This document shows, piece by piece, positions 1 through 9,334 of a DNA stretch of 64,000 nt (its first letter is position 1; every line of letters starts with the position of its first letter). Origin of the DNA: Bradyrhizobium sp. WD16. GTDB taxonomy: Bacteria; Pseudomonadota; Alphaproteobacteria; Rhizobiales; Xanthobacteraceae. The stretch spans positions 1,550,001-1,614,000 of the forward strand of contig NZ_CP028908.1 in assembly GCF_024181725.1 (NCBI RefSeq), given 5' to 3'. The translations under genes were made by a program, and so were the position numbers. The notes beneath the pieces were generated by a model. It had not been told where the DNA came from, made no database searches, and worked only from the letters and a program-made list of their open reading frames with translations.

Positions 1-211
1 GCCGGCTCAGTCCGGCAACGAGGCGCAGGGCGGTGGATTTTCCGCAACCGGACGGGCCGAGCAGCGCGACGAATTCGCCGCGGCCGACGTCGAGATCGAG
101 CGCGTCGAGCGCGCGGACGCCGTTGTCATAGGCCTTGCAAACGGCGCGCAGGCTGACGGCGGGTTCAGGCCCCGTGCTCGCCCGCTCGCGCCCCGGGCCG
201 TCATCCTGCAT
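1..211 (-). CDS. ABC transporter ATP-binding protein (partial, N-terminal 70 residues)
   Basis: Only the N-terminus of an ABC ATPase lies inside the window; the gene continues past base 1. The start ATG at 211 gives a chain reading [14 protein letters not shown] followed by an A-loop/strand region and the Walker A motif GPSGCGKST at about residues 54-62. The form resembles the nitrate/sulfonate/taurine (SsuB/TauB) ATPases. The upstream gene on the same strand encodes the matching NMT1-type binding protein and ends 14 bases before this start, so the two are almost certainly one operon. The substrate cannot be read from this fragment. The family call is secure. Confidence 0.88.
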   Translation of the reverse strand, partial: MQDDGPGRERASTGPEPAVSLRAVCKAYDNGVRALDALDLDVGRGEFVALLGPSGCGKSTALRLVAGLSR

Positions 212-225
212 GATGCGCCGCCAAA

Positions 226-1305
226 TCAGTTCTTGGGACGCAGGTCGAGACCGACGCCCTTGTTGACGAAGCGCAGTGTGTAGCCCTTGCGAAAATCGAT
301 GTCGCGCTTGACCACGCCGGCGCGCACCATCTTGTCGAAGAAGCTCGCATAGCGGGCGTCATTCATGGCGCCGATGCCGTCCTTGAGCGCATCGCCGGAA
401 TCGACGATGCCGTAGTCCTTCATCTTCGCGACCGAGAAGGCGAGGAGATCGTCGGTCATGTCAGGATTGAACGTCTTGATCAGGGCGTTGCCGGGCTTGT
501 TGTCGCCGTAGAGATAATTGTACCAGCCGATGATCGAGGCATCGACGAAGCGCTGCACGAGATCCGGCTTGTTTTCGGCGAGATCGCGCCGCGTCTCGAT
601 CAGGGTCGAATAGCTGTTGAAGCCGGCATCGGCGATCGAAATCACCGTCGGCTTGAAGCCGGCCTGCTTTTCCACCGCGAAAGGCTCGGAGGTGGCGTAG
701 CCTTCCATGGCGCTGCGCTTGTCGGCGAGGAAGGGCTGGGCATTGAAGGTGTAGGGCTTCACCCGCGTTTCGGAGAAACCGTATTCGAGCTTGAGCCACT
801 GGTAATAGGTGGTCATGCCCTCCTTGGAGACGAACAGCGTGAGGTTTTTGAGATCCCCGATCTTCTCCACCTTGGCTTCGGGATGAGCCAGAAAGACCTG
901 AGGATCCTTCTGGAACATCGCGGCCACCGCCACCACGGGAATATTGTTCGCCGCGGCATCGAAGGTCTGCAGCGAATTGGCGCTCATGAAGAAGTCGAGC
1001 TTGCCCGAGGCCAGCAGGATGCGGTTATTGACGTTGGGTCCGCCGGGCACGATGGTGACGTCGAGGCCGTATTTGGCGTAAGTGCCGTCGGCGACGGCCT
1101 GGAAGAAACCGCCATGCTCCGCCTCGGCCACCCAGTTGGTCCCGAAACGGACCTTGTCAGGCGTGATCGCGCCCTGCTGTGATGCAGATGCTGCCGGCGT
1201 CTCGGCGCGCAGCGGCATTCCCGTCGCCGCCATCACGGCGGCCAGCACCACGGCGCCGAACAGGCGATGGCCGGACAGGGCGCGGCGGGGGACGGGCAAT
1301 GTCAT
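226..1305 (-). CDS. ABC transporter substrate-binding protein, NMT1/THI5-like
   Basis: This 359-residue protein is a periplasmic solute-binding protein of the SsuA/THI5 class. An N-terminal signal peptide is visible: a basic start, a hydrophobic run around residues 15-33 and a cleavage-like AEA site. The mature part contains the family's GG-x-N-x-N-N block (GGPNVNNR) and a [10 protein letters not shown] segment lining the ligand cleft. It is the first gene of a leftward operon whose next gene is the ATPase at the window edge. The divergent creatininase-family gene at 1526 suggests a nitrogenous heterocycle or amide substrate, but that is inference. An unusual 16-bp tandem repeat lies just upstream of the start. 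Confidence 0.88.
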   Translation of the reverse strand: MTLPVPRRALSGHRLFGAVVLAAVMAATGMPLRAETPAASASQQGAITPDKVRFGTNWVAEAEHGGFFQAVADGTYAKYGLDVTIVPGGPNVNNRILLASGKLDFFMSANSLQTFDAAANNIPVVAVAAMFQKDPQVFLAHPEAKVEKIGDLKNLTLFVSKEGMTTYYQWLKLEYGFSETRVKPYTFNAQPFLADKRSAMEGYATSEPFAVEKQAGFKPTVISIADAGFNSYSTLIETRRDLAENKPDLVQRFVDASIIGWYNYLYGDNKPGNALIKTFNPDMTDDLLAFSVAKMKDYGIVDSGDALKDGIGAMNDARYASFFDKMVRAGVVKRDIDFRKGYTLRFVNKGVGLDLRPKN

Positions 1306-1338
1306 CGAGGACTCCGTTGCAGGGGTTTTCGTGATAAA

Positions 1339-1434
1339 CTTCGGACTGGGAAGACTTCGAATTAGGAATGCTTCGAATTAGGAAGCCTTCGAATTCGGAA
1401 GCCTTCAAACGAGATAGCCTTCGAACCGAGATCT
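1339..1434. repeat. Six-copy 16-bp tandem direct repeat
   Basis: Six consecutive 16-base units begin with CTTCGA or a close variant. Copies start at 1339, 1355, 1371, 1387, 1403 and 1419. The core unit is CTTCGAATTAGGAAGC; the middle copies are nearly identical and the outer ones diverged. The array lies in the divergent intergenic region, 34 bases upstream of the binding-protein start and about 90 bases before the creatininase start. It is AT-richer than its surroundings. It could be a variable-number repeat or a multi-site operator. Confidence 0.85.
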
Positions 1435-1525
1435 TCGGCAGTGCCCGCCAAGGCGCGGCGGGCGCGGGCAGGCTAACCTGCGAATCAATGCTTTAAAATG
1501 CCTGAAACGGAACGATCCCGATCCG

Positions 1526-2368
1526 ATGCCCGACGCCATGAATGAAACCCGGTCCCCGCCTGCCCGTGCCTGGGCAGACGTCCGCTGGTCCGAACTGCCG
1601 CCCGGCGCCGCCGAGCGCTGGATCGCCGTGCTGCCGCTGGCGGCAACAGAGCAGCATGGACCGCACCTGCCGCTCGAAACCGACACACTGATCGCCGAAG
1701 CCTATCTGGCGCGCACGATGGAATTGCTGCCGGCCTCGCTGCCGGTGACATTCCTGCCGGTCGAGGAGGTCGGGCTTTCCATCGAGCACACCGATTTTGC
1801 CGGCACGCGGACGCTGACCACCGAAGGGGCGCTCGCAGCCTGGATGGGCATCGGCGCCGACATCGCCGGAAGGGGATTGCGCAAGCTGGTGATGGTGACG
1901 AGCCACGGCGGCAACACCGCCGCGATGATGCTGGTGGCGCAGGAATTGCGCGCGCGCTTCGGGTTGCTTGCGGTGACCACCAACTGGCATCGCTTCGGCC
2001 AGCCGCCGGGAATGTTCAGCGACAGCGAGATCCGACATGGCATTCACGGCGGAGCGATCGAGACCTCGATCATGCTGGCGGCCTTTCCGGATCAGGTGCA
2101 AAAAAGCCTGATCGCCAATTTCGAGCCGGCGAGCCTCGGTTTCGTGGCGAACTATCGTTACCTCTCGACACAACGGCCGGCGCCCTTCGCCTGGCAGGCC
2201 CAGGACCTTCATCCATCGGGCGCGGTGGGCGACGCGACGCAAGCGAGCGCGGAAAAAGGCCGGCGGCTGATCGACCATGGCGCCGCGGCGTTCTGCGAAC
2301 TCCTGGCCGATGTCGATCGGTTCGACCTCGCCGCTCTGCGTCCCGGGCCGGCGCGCCGAGGCGCGTAA
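1526..2368 (+). CDS. Creatininase family protein (metal-dependent amidohydrolase)
   Basis: This 280-residue protein belongs to the creatininase/creatinine amidohydrolase family, which opens cyclic or linear amides with a dinuclear metal centre. The metal-binding pattern is present: Glu42-Gln-His44 with Asp53 nine residues on (TEQHGPHLPLETD), a second His in VTSHGGN (His127), and a later HGGAIETS block. Length matches the family. No Shine-Dalgarno stands out before the ATG at 1526; an internal ATG at 1538 is possible. It is divergent from the ABC importer operon and may process the imported compound. The family includes enzymes that do not use creatinine, so the substrate is left open. Confidence 0.85.
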   Translation: MPDAMNETRSPPARAWADVRWSELPPGAAERWIAVLPLAATEQHGPHLPLETDTLIAEAYLARTMELLPASLPVTFLPVEEVGLSIEHTDFAGTRTLTTEGALAAWMGIGADIAGRGLRKLVMVTSHGGNTAAMMLVAQELRARFGLLAVTTNWHRFGQPPGMFSDSEIRHGIHGGAIETSIMLAAFPDQVQKSLIANFEPASLGFVANYRYLSTQRPAPFAWQAQDLHPSGAVGDATQASAEKGRRLIDHGAAAFCELLADVDRFDLAALRPGPARRGA

Positions 2369-2558
2369 GCCGGTCGCCTGCGATTCTCCGCGGTGTCATG
2401 ATACTGTCGCCAAGAACCACCAAAACGATTGCCCGAACGAGGCGAGTTAGTTGCAAATGCCTCGCAGGAGCGATAAAGGGCGCCCGGGTAATCCTGTCGG
2501 GAGTGGCTCCGCCGCGGCGGTCGTGCGACAGGAGGGGCAAACGGAGTGACGAATCACG

Positions 2559-4538
2559 ATGAAGCAGCTTGCGGCCGGTCTTGCCCTCGCGGCGCTCTGG
2601 CTCGACGGCGTCGCCATGGCCGCCGATCGCATCGTTGCGCCCGCCGCCCGCAAGGCGGTCGCTCAGACGGTCTATGATTGGAGCGGCATCTATTTCGGCG
2701 GCAATGTCGGTTACGGCTTCGGCGGCCTCGGCCCGAACAGCAACCCGCTGCCGCTGCAGGGTGTTTTCTTTCCGCACAGCGCCACCGGCCTGGTCGGCGG
2801 CTTTCAGGTTGGCGCCAACTGGCAACTGTCGAACAATCTCGTCGTCGGAACCGAGGCGGATGTCTCCTTTGTCAGCCCGCTCGACAAGCCGCGCCTCGCG
2901 ATTGCGCCTTACAACGGCACCCTCGACTACATCGGCACCGCGCGCGGACGCATCGGCTATGCGTTCGGCACCGTCTTGCCTTACGTCACCGGAGGTCTCG
3001 CCTTCGGCCGCATGCATGTCCATGCCAATAACACCCAGGGCAACACCATCGCCCAGCCCGGTCACATGCATTACGGCTGGGTCGCCGGCGCCGGCGTCGA
3101 GGTAGCGATCGGCGGCGCCTGGAGCGCCAAGCTGGAATACGACTACTTCGGCCTCGGCGGCCGCACCTTCACCCTGGCGACGCAGCCGACGCCGGTACGG
3201 ATCGATCCCAGTCTCCAGGCGGTCAGGCTCGGCCTGAATTATCGCCTGTGGGATGCCGCAGGCGTCGACAGCGCGATCAAGAAGCCGGCCGCACTGCCCG
3301 ACCCCGACTGGAGCATCCACGGCCAGACGACGCTGATCACGCAAGGTTATCCGAGCTTCCGGGCGCCCTATCAGGGCGCCAACAGCCTGCCGAGCCCGGC
3401 CCAGGGCCGCGAGACCTGGACGGTCGACGCCTTCCTCGGCTGGCGGCTGTGGGAAGGCGGCGAGTTCTACTTCAATCCCGAGCTCGCCCAAGGCTTCGGC
3501 ATCGGCAGCACCCTGGGCCTTGCCGGCTTCGCCAATGGCGAAGCGCAGAAAGGCGGCGCCGAATATCCCCGCTTCCGCGCCCAGCGCTATTACCTGCGCC
3601 AGACCTTCGGCTTCGGCGGCGAACAGGAAGACGTGCCCGACGGACCCAACCAGCTCTCCGGCAAGCGCGACATCGACCGCCTGACGCTGATCGTCGGACG
3701 CTTCGCCGTCGGCGACTTCTTCGACGGCAACGCCTACGCCAAGGACCCGCGCGTCGATTTCATGAATTGGGCGATGTGGGCTTCGGCGGCCTATGACTTC
3801 CCCGCGGACCTGCCCGGCTTCACCCGCGGCGGCGTCGTCGAACTCAACCGCAAGTCCTGGGCGCTGCGCGCCGGCCTGTTCCAGGTGCCGTCCGAGCCGA
3901 ACAGCGACGTGCTGACCTTCAACACCGGCGGCACGGTGGTCGAGTTCGAGGAGCGCCACAACATTTTCGAGCAGCCCGGCAAACTGCGGCTCGGCGCCTT
4001 CCTCAACCGCGGCAGCACCGGCAACTACCGGGACGCGCTCGGCATCGTCGCGGCGGATCCGACCATCGACATCAACACCGCAATCGTTGCGGACCGCCGC
4101 CAGCGCGACAAATACGGCTTCTACGTCAATCTCGAACAGCAAGTGGTCAATGATGTCGGCCTGTTCGCGCGGGCGAGCTGGAACGATGGCCGCAACGAGA
4201 TCCTGTCCTTTACCGACATCGACCGCAGCCTGTCCGGCGGCCTTTCGGTGAAGGGCAGCTATTGGGGCCGTGGCTCCGACACGTTCGGCATCGGCGGCGC
4301 CATCAACGGCCTGTCCGGCGCCCATCGCGATTTCCTTGCCGCCGGCGGCAATGGGCTGCTGATCGGCGACGGCCGGCTCAACTACGGCACCGAGAAGATT
4401 CTCGAGAGCTATTACGCCTATGCGGTGAACAAGAGCCTGACCCTGACCGCCGACTACCAGCTGATCGTCGATCCCGCCTACAACACCGACCGCGGGCCGG
4501 TATCGATCTTCTCGGCCCGCGCGCACGCGGAGTTCTGA
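2559..4538 (+). CDS. Carbohydrate porin fused to an N-terminal Omp25-like beta-barrel domain
   Basis: This 659-residue outer-membrane protein appears to contain two barrel modules. Residues 1-22 form a signal peptide ending in AMA. Residues about 40-230 (from YDWSGIYFGGNVGY to LGLNYRLWD) look like an Omp25/Omp31 small beta-barrel. Residues about 245-659 match the carbohydrate-selective porin (OprB) family, including FYFNPELAQGFGIG and VGRFAVGDFFDGNAYA, and end in a C-terminal Phe typical of BAM substrates. The start is ATG 2559, preceded by purine-rich AGGAGGGG and ACGGAG stretches. It is monocistronic and convergent with the gene at 4610. It probably allows diffusion of sugars or acids; specificity cannot be inferred. 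Confidence 0.85.
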   Translation: MKQLAAGLALAALWLDGVAMAADRIVAPAARKAVAQTVYDWSGIYFGGNVGYGFGGLGPNSNPLPLQGVFFPHSATGLVGGFQVGANWQLSNNLVVGTEADVSFVSPLDKPRLAIAPYNGTLDYIGTARGRIGYAFGTVLPYVTGGLAFGRMHVHANNTQGNTIAQPGHMHYGWVAGAGVEVAIGGAWSAKLEYDYFGLGGRTFTLATQPTPVRIDPSLQAVRLGLNYRLWDAAGVDSAIKKPAALPDPDWSIHGQTTLITQGYPSFRAPYQGANSLPSPAQGRETWTVDAFLGWRLWEGGEFYFNPELAQGFGIGSTLGLAGFANGEAQKGGAEYPRFRAQRYYLRQTFGFGGEQEDVPDGPNQLSGKRDIDRLTLIVGRFAVGDFFDGNAYAKDPRVDFMNWAMWASAAYDFPADLPGFTRGGVVELNRKSWALRAGLFQVPSEPNSDVLTFNTGGTVVEFEERHNIFEQPGKLRLGAFLNRGSTGNYRDALGIVAADPTIDINTAIVADRRQRDKYGFYVNLEQQVVNDVGLFARASWNDGRNEILSFTDIDRSLSGGLSVKGSYWGRGSDTFGIGGAINGLSGAHRDFLAAGGNGLLIGDGRLNYGTEKILESYYAYAVNKSLTLTADYQLIVDPAYNTDRGPVSIFSARAHAEF

Positions 4539-4558
4539 GCCGCGCTGGGGCTGAGCCA

Positions 4559-4572
4559 CCCGCTTTTGCGGG
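4559..4572. terminator. Short hairpin between convergent genes
   Basis: CCCGC-TTTT-GCGGG forms a 5-bp GC stem with a TTTT loop between the porin stop (4538) and the stop of the opposite-strand gene (4610). No clear U-tract follows, so it is a weak terminator candidate. Confidence 0.4.
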
Positions 4573-4609
4573 CGGCGACGGCAGCGGAAGAAGCAACGCC
4601 TGCGCCCTG

Positions 4610-6235
4610 TCAGACCGCCGCGGCGAAGGTGTCCGGCCGCGCCATCGCCCAGGCGTCGCGATAGCGCAGATCCTTGGTGCCCTCGAGCAGCTCACCCGGC
4701 CGCAATGCCGGATAGAGCTGGGTGAAGGTCATCACCTCGACACCGGAGACGCGGCGCGAGAAATGCGCCGGCATCATTTCACCCGGATGCGTGAAGCCGC
4801 CCGCCGCGGTGATTTCCGCCAGCGCATGCAGCGTGGCGTGATGATAATTGCAGGCGCGGGTCAGCTTGTCCGGCACCACCAGGGCCCGCGCCCGGGTCGG
4901 GTCCTGGGTCGCGACGCCAGTGGGACAGCGATCGGTGTGGCAGCTCAGCGACTGGATGCAGCCGATCGAAAACATGAAGCCGCGGGCCGCGTTGCACCAG
5001 TCGGCGCCGAGCGCCATGGCGCGGGCGATATCGAAGGCCGTGGCGATCTTGCCCGAAGCGCCGATACGGATGCGGTCGCGAGCGCCGATGCCGACGAGCG
5101 CGTTATGCACGAAATTGACACCTTCGCGCATCGGCATGCCCATATGGTCCATGAATTCGAGCGGCGCCGCGCCGGTCCCGCCCTCGTTGCCGTCGACCAC
5201 GATGAAATCGGGATAGCTGCCGGTCTCCAGCATCGCCTTGCAGATCGCCAGGAACTCCCAGGGATGGCCGATGCACAGCTTGAAACCGGCCGGCTTGCCG
5301 CCCGACAGGCGGCGCATCTCGGCGATGAAGCGCATCATCCCGATCGGATCGGCGAACGCCTTGTGATAGGGTGGCGAGATGCAATCCTCGCCGAGCGGCA
5401 CGCCACGGATGCTGGCGATCTCGCGCGACACCTTGGCTGCCGGCAGCACGCCGCCGTGGCCCGGCTTGGCGCCCTGGCTGATCTTGAGCTCGACCATCTT
5501 GACCTGATCGAGCACGGCCAGCCCCGCGAATTTCTCGCCGTCGAAATTGGCGTCGACGGTGCGACAGCCGAAATAGCCCGAACCGACCTCCCAGATCAGG
5601 TCGCCGCCCATCTCTCGATGATAGGGGCTGATGCCGCCCTCGCCGGTATCCTGGGCGAAGCCACCCTTCCTGGCGGCGCCATTGAGCGCGCGCACCGCAT
5701 TGGGACTGAGGGCGCCGAAGCTCATGGCCGAAACGTTGAAGATCGAGGCCGAATAGGGCTTGAGGCAGTCAGGGCCGCCAATCGCCAGGCGGAACATCTC
5801 GGAAGCGACCGGCTTCGGCGCCACCGAATGGTGCATCCATTCGTAGCCCTCGCGATAGACGTCCTCCTGCGTGCCGAACGGCCGCTTGTCGAGGTCCATC
5901 TTGGCGCGCTGATAAACCACCGCGCGGGTGTCGCGGCTAAACGGCTTGCCGTCCTTCTCGCTCTCGAAGAAATACTGCCGCATCTCGGGCCGGATCTCCT
6001 CGAGAAGAAATCGCAGATGCGCGGAGATCGGATAGTTGCGCAATACCGCGTGGCGCTTCTGCACCAGGTCGCGGAAGCCCAGCGCGGTGAGCGCCGCGAA
6101 GATCACCAGCGGCAGCAGCACGAGATCGAAGACTTTATGGTCGAAGATGCCGAGGACGAGCAGGAGCGCCGTCACCACCGTGCAGATGGTCAGCACGATG
6201 AAGCGCGGGGTGAACGGCAGCATTAGGGTTTCCAT
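4610..6235 (-). CDS. FMN-binding glutamate synthase family protein, membrane-anchored
   Basis: This 541-residue protein matches the FMN/iron-sulfur central domain of glutamate synthase (GltB) without the glutamine amidotransferase or FAD/NADPH domains. Two hydrophobic segments at residues about 8-48 suggest membrane anchoring. The FMN barrel carries GQGAKPGHGG and a substrate-loop DGNEGGTGAAP. A cysteine cluster of the [3Fe-4S] type (C-x5-C-H-T-x2-C-P-T-G-V-A) is intact near residues 430-445. ATG 6235 is chosen because GAGG sits six bases upstream. These stand-alone proteins are widespread in proteobacteria with poorly defined electron donors; an archaeal-type ammonia-dependent activity or another oxidoreductase role is possible. 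Confidence 0.85.
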   Translation of the reverse strand: METLMLPFTPRFIVLTICTVVTALLLVLGIFDHKVFDLVLLPLVIFAALTALGFRDLVQKRHAVLRNYPISAHLRFLLEEIRPEMRQYFFESEKDGKPFSRDTRAVVYQRAKMDLDKRPFGTQEDVYREGYEWMHHSVAPKPVASEMFRLAIGGPDCLKPYSASIFNVSAMSFGALSPNAVRALNGAARKGGFAQDTGEGGISPYHREMGGDLIWEVGSGYFGCRTVDANFDGEKFAGLAVLDQVKMVELKISQGAKPGHGGVLPAAKVSREIASIRGVPLGEDCISPPYHKAFADPIGMMRFIAEMRRLSGGKPAGFKLCIGHPWEFLAICKAMLETGSYPDFIVVDGNEGGTGAAPLEFMDHMGMPMREGVNFVHNALVGIGARDRIRIGASGKIATAFDIARAMALGADWCNAARGFMFSIGCIQSLSCHTDRCPTGVATQDPTRARALVVPDKLTRACNYHHATLHALAEITAAGGFTHPGEMMPAHFSRRVSGVEVMTFTQLYPALRPGELLEGTKDLRYRDAWAMARPDTFAAAV

Positions 6236-6244
6236 GATCGCCTC

Positions 6245-6319
6245 AAGTGTCCCGGTTCTAACGTCCGCATGCCTTGCAGCGCGCACTTCGACGAACGTGC
6301 TGTTTTGGATCCGAGTGCT
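6245..6319. repeat. Degenerate copy of the AGTGTCCCG palindromic element
   Basis: The stretch opens with AAGTGTCCCGGTTCTAACGT, close to the left arm of element A at 14379. An ACGAACGT stretch about 35 bases on matches the inner part of that element's right arm, after which similarity is lost. It lies immediately upstream of the glutamate-synthase-like start. It reads as a decayed member of the same short palindromic family. Confidence 0.5.
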
Positions 6320-6424
6320 GCGGATGGCTTGAAGCTTACACGAAGTCCGCCGTCATCGGCAGCAGATCGGCGCCGCTCACGACTTGTGATCGCCAATCAT
6401 CATGATGCGACGCACCGGTGCCAC

Positions 6425-6460
6425 ACAAAACAGGCCGCGCTCACGCGCGGCCTGTTTTGT
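6425..6460 (-). terminator. Strong hairpin terminator downstream of the 6508-8835 gene
   Basis: A 16-bp stem (arms ACAAAACAGGCCGCGC and its complement, loop TCAC) is perfect and ends in a T-rich tail on the minus strand. It lies about 50 bases past the stop of the molybdenum hydroxylase gene. The A/T-flanked stem could also work in the other direction. Confidence 0.85.
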
Positions 6461-6507
6461 CTTGAGCGATGCGGACGCGGTCCATGGCCGCGGCCCGGCA
6501 GTTCGGA

Positions 6508-8835
6508 TCAGGCCGCCGCGGCGGCCTGCGCCTCCCTGATCGCCGCCCAGACCTTCTGCGGGGTGAGCGGCGCATGCAGATTGGCGACGCCGACCGGCGC
6601 CAGCGCATCCATCGCCGCATTGACCACGCAGGGAGGTCCGCCGATGGCGCCGGATTCGCCGCAGCCCTTGGCGCCGAGTGGATTGGTGCGGCACGGCGCC
6701 GAGCCGTCCAGCGTAACGCCGACCGGCGGCACATCGCTGGCCCGCGGGACGCAGTAGTCCTGCCAGGTAGCGGTCAGGAGCTGGCCTTCGCCGTCGTAAT
6801 GGACGCCTTCGTAAAGCGCCTGGCCGACGCCTTGCGCCACCCCGCCGTGGATCTGGCCGGTCACCAGCATCGGATTGACGGCGACGCCGACGTCATCGAC
6901 CGTCGTATAGCGCACCACGTTGGTGATGCCAGTCTGGGGATCGATCTCGACCTCGCAGATATGGGTGCCGTTCGGCCAGCTCGGGCCGTCGACCTCGCCC
7001 TCGCTGTCGACCGCCAGCTCGCCGCCCGGCAGGCGGCCGGCGAGATCGAACAGGCTGATGCGGCGGTCGGTACCGGCGACCGTCAGCACCCCCTCGTGAT
7101 ATTCGATGTCGCCGACGCCGGCCTCCAGCACATTGGCGGCGCCTTCGCGCGCCTTGGTGATGAGATCGACCGACGACACCACCGCGGCGGTACCGCCGAC
7201 GAACAGCGAGCGCGAGCCGACACTGCCGAAGCCCTGGGCGAGGTCGGTATTGCCCTGGATCACCACGACCTTGTCCATGGGAATGCCGAGCGCGGCGCTG
7301 ATCATCTGGCTATAGGCGGTCTCGAGCCCCTGACCCATGGCCTGGGTCGCCGAATGCAGCACCACCTTGCCGTCACCGGTAGCGCGCAGGCTGACCTTTT
7401 CGGTGTGGGCACGCCCGCCGGTCCATTCGATATAGCTCGCGAGGCCGCGACCATAGAGCAGACCCTTGGCCTTGGCGGCTCGCTTGCGCGCGGCAAAGCC
7501 GTCCCAGTCCGCCAGTTCGGAAGCGCGATCGAGCATGTGGGCAAAAGCGCCGCTGTCATAGGTCTGGCCGGTTGCCGTGGTGTAGGGCATCTGTCCCGGC
7601 TTGACGAAATTGAGCTTGCGGATCTTGCGCGGATCCATGCCGAGCTTGCGCGCCGCAGCGTCCATCAGCCGCTCGACGATATAAACCGCTTCCGGACGGC
7701 CGGCGCCGCGATAGGCCCCGACCGGCGCGGTGTGGGTCATCACCGCCTTCACGTCGATATGAACCAGCGGCAGGTCGTAGGTGCCGGTGGCGACGAACGG
7801 GCCGAGCACCAGAGGAATGATGACGCCGGTACCGCTGAGATAGGCGCCGGTGCCGCCGATCGAGCGGACGCGGAAAGCCTGGACGCGCCCCTTGGCGTCG
7901 AGCGCGAATTCGGCGGTCGAGGTCAGGTCGCGGCCATGGGTGCCACCGACGAAATCATCGGTGCGTTCGCCGCGCCAGCGCACCTTGCGCTGCAGCTTCA
8001 CCGCGGCATAGGCGACGATGCCGTCCTCGGGATAGAGCCCGGTCTTCTGGCCGAAGCCGCCGCCGATGTCGCCGACGCGGATCAGCACGCTGTCCGGCGG
8101 ACGCTTCAGCACCGCGCCGGCAAGGGTATCGCGGGTCTGGGTCGGCGTCTGGGTCTGCATGTGCATGACGAGACGGCCGCCCTTCTCGATCTCGGCGATG
8201 ACGCTGCGCGGCTCCATGGCGGCCGGCACCAGACGCTGGCTGACGACGTCGAGCGACACGGTGTGAGCGGCCGCCTTGAAGGCAGCCTCCACCGCGGCGG
8301 CATCGCCATAGCTCATGCCGGCAACGACATTGTCCGGACAGTCCTGCCAGACCCGCGGCGCGCCGGGCTCTGCCGCGGCGACGGGATCGGTCACCGCGGG
8401 CTCGACCGCGTAATCGACGGCGATGACTTCCGCCGCCGCCTGGGCGTTGGCGCGGCTGTCGGCCACCACCGCAGCCACCGGCTCGCCGGTGAAGCGGACG
8501 CGCTCATGGGCGAGCAGGCGGCGCGGCGCGTAGGCCATCGGCGAGCCATCGGGGCGCTTGAAGATCGGCAGGGTCGGCAGCGTGCCGACATCGTCGGCGA
8601 CGAGATCGGCGCCGGTATAGATCGCCACCACGCCCGGCATCGCCCGGGCGGCGTCGGTGTCGATCGCCGCGATGCGGGCATGAGCGTGCGGCGAGCGCAG
8701 CACCACCAGCCACAGCGCGTCGGCGTGACGTTGATCGTCGACGTAATGCCCACGGCCGGTGACGAGGCGCAGATCCTCGACGCGCTTGACCGGCACGCCG
8801 GCACCGAACCTCAGATCCTTGGGCAATACGTTCAT
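6508..8835 (-). CDS. Xanthine dehydrogenase family protein, molybdopterin-binding large subunit
   Basis: This 775-residue protein is a molybdenum hydroxylase large subunit of the CoxL/XDH family, binding molybdopterin-cytosine dinucleotide and hydroxylating a carbon centre. It starts with the small alpha/beta hammerhead domain ([16 protein letters not shown]) and has the AYRGAGR active-site motif near residue 370. That is the form-II type, not the AYxCSFR loop of true CO dehydrogenase. The C-terminal GAKGCGESGAIG carries the catalytic Glu. ATG 8835 is chosen because GAGGA lies seven bases upstream (8838 is also possible). No FeS or FAD subunit is nearby. A paralogue lies at 10442-12817. The substrate is unknown. 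Confidence 0.9.
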   Translation of the reverse strand: MNVLPKDLRFGAGVPVKRVEDLRLVTGRGHYVDDQRHADALWLVVLRSPHAHARIAAIDTDAARAMPGVVAIYTGADLVADDVGTLPTLPIFKRPDGSPMAYAPRRLLAHERVRFTGEPVAAVVADSRANAQAAAEVIAVDYAVEPAVTDPVAAAEPGAPRVWQDCPDNVVAGMSYGDAAAVEAAFKAAAHTVSLDVVSQRLVPAAMEPRSVIAEIEKGGRLVMHMQTQTPTQTRDTLAGAVLKRPPDSVLIRVGDIGGGFGQKTGLYPEDGIVAYAAVKLQRKVRWRGERTDDFVGGTHGRDLTSTAEFALDAKGRVQAFRVRSIGGTGAYLSGTGVIIPLVLGPFVATGTYDLPLVHIDVKAVMTHTAPVGAYRGAGRPEAVYIVERLMDAAARKLGMDPRKIRKLNFVKPGQMPYTTATGQTYDSGAFAHMLDRASELADWDGFAARKRAAKAKGLLYGRGLASYIEWTGGRAHTEKVSLRATGDGKVVLHSATQAMGQGLETAYSQMISAALGIPMDKVVVIQGNTDLAQGFGSVGSRSLFVGGTAAVVSSVDLITKAREGAANVLEAGVGDIEYHEGVLTVAGTDRRISLFDLAGRLPGGELAVDSEGEVDGPSWPNGTHICEVEIDPQTGITNVVRYTTVDDVGVAVNPMLVTGQIHGGVAQGVGQALYEGVHYDGEGQLLTATWQDYCVPRASDVPPVGVTLDGSAPCRTNPLGAKGCGESGAIGGPPCVVNAAMDALAPVGVANLHAPLTPQKVWAAIREAQAAAAA

Positions 8836-8944
8836 CATGAAGTCCTCATGCAAGGGGGCGCGATCGCGCGCGCCACCGGGGTTGCGACTTATCAGGGGAG
8901 ATCTGTAACCGGGTCAAGCCGCCGCGATCGCGTTCGGGCGAGGA

Positions 8945-9184
8945 TCAGCGTCCCTCGACCAGCCTGCGGCAGGCGGGACTGAGCTTCGCGCGGTGCTCCT
9001 GCAGGCACTGGTGAATGGCCACATCGCCTTCATTCATCAGTTTGCGGCAGTAGCGCGAGACATCACGCGAACAGGCCTGCTGCTGCATGCCGCGCTGGTC
9101 CTGGGCCGATGCCGCGGACAGGCCGGCCACCATGACAAGCGCGGCCCCGAGACCCAATCTGCTGATACGCCAAAAATCGGCCAT
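8945..9184 (-). CDS. Small secreted cysteine-rich protein
   Basis: This 79-residue protein (start ATG 9184; an ATG at 9202 is possible) has a signal peptide ending ASA-QDQRG. The mature part contains a single cysteine-rich repeat, C-SRDVSRYC-RKLMNEGDVAIHQCLQEH-...-C. The spacing resembles the cysteine-rich repeat of the GLG1/Cys-rich family, found as short periplasmic proteins in Bradyrhizobium relatives. Four cysteines probably make two disulfides. It lies upstream of the molybdenum hydroxylase on the same strand, about 110 bases away, and need not be functionally linked. No function is known to me. Confidence 0.75.
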   Translation of the reverse strand: MADFWRISRLGLGAALVMVAGLSAASAQDQRGMQQQACSRDVSRYCRKLMNEGDVAIHQCLQEHRAKLSPACRRLVEGR

Positions 9185-9334
9185 GCGAGTTCGTCCGTTC
9201 ATAAGGATAAAGATGCATTCTACAGGGTGGCGCCGGGGGTTGTCACCCGGTCCGGCCAAGAACCGCCGCGGATGCATACCGATCTGGCAAATTCGTTACC
9301 TTACTTTCAGCCGGAACCGCGCTAGGAACGGCCC

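Noticed and set aside
2070-4559. 829-codon open frame on the minus strand opposite the porin gene
   Set aside because: It is a shadow of the porin and creatininase genes created by high GC; it has no domain, signal or start context, while the plus-strand proteins match known families.
4262-6226. 654-codon plus-strand open frame opposite the glutamate-synthase-like gene
   Set aside because: Composition is rich in Arg/His/Asp/Glu with no recognisable motif; the minus-strand protein has an intact FMN and iron-sulfur domain.
6469-8982. 837-codon plus-strand open frame opposite the first molybdenum hydroxylase
   Set aside because: Antisense shadow; the real protein on the other strand has all family motifs.
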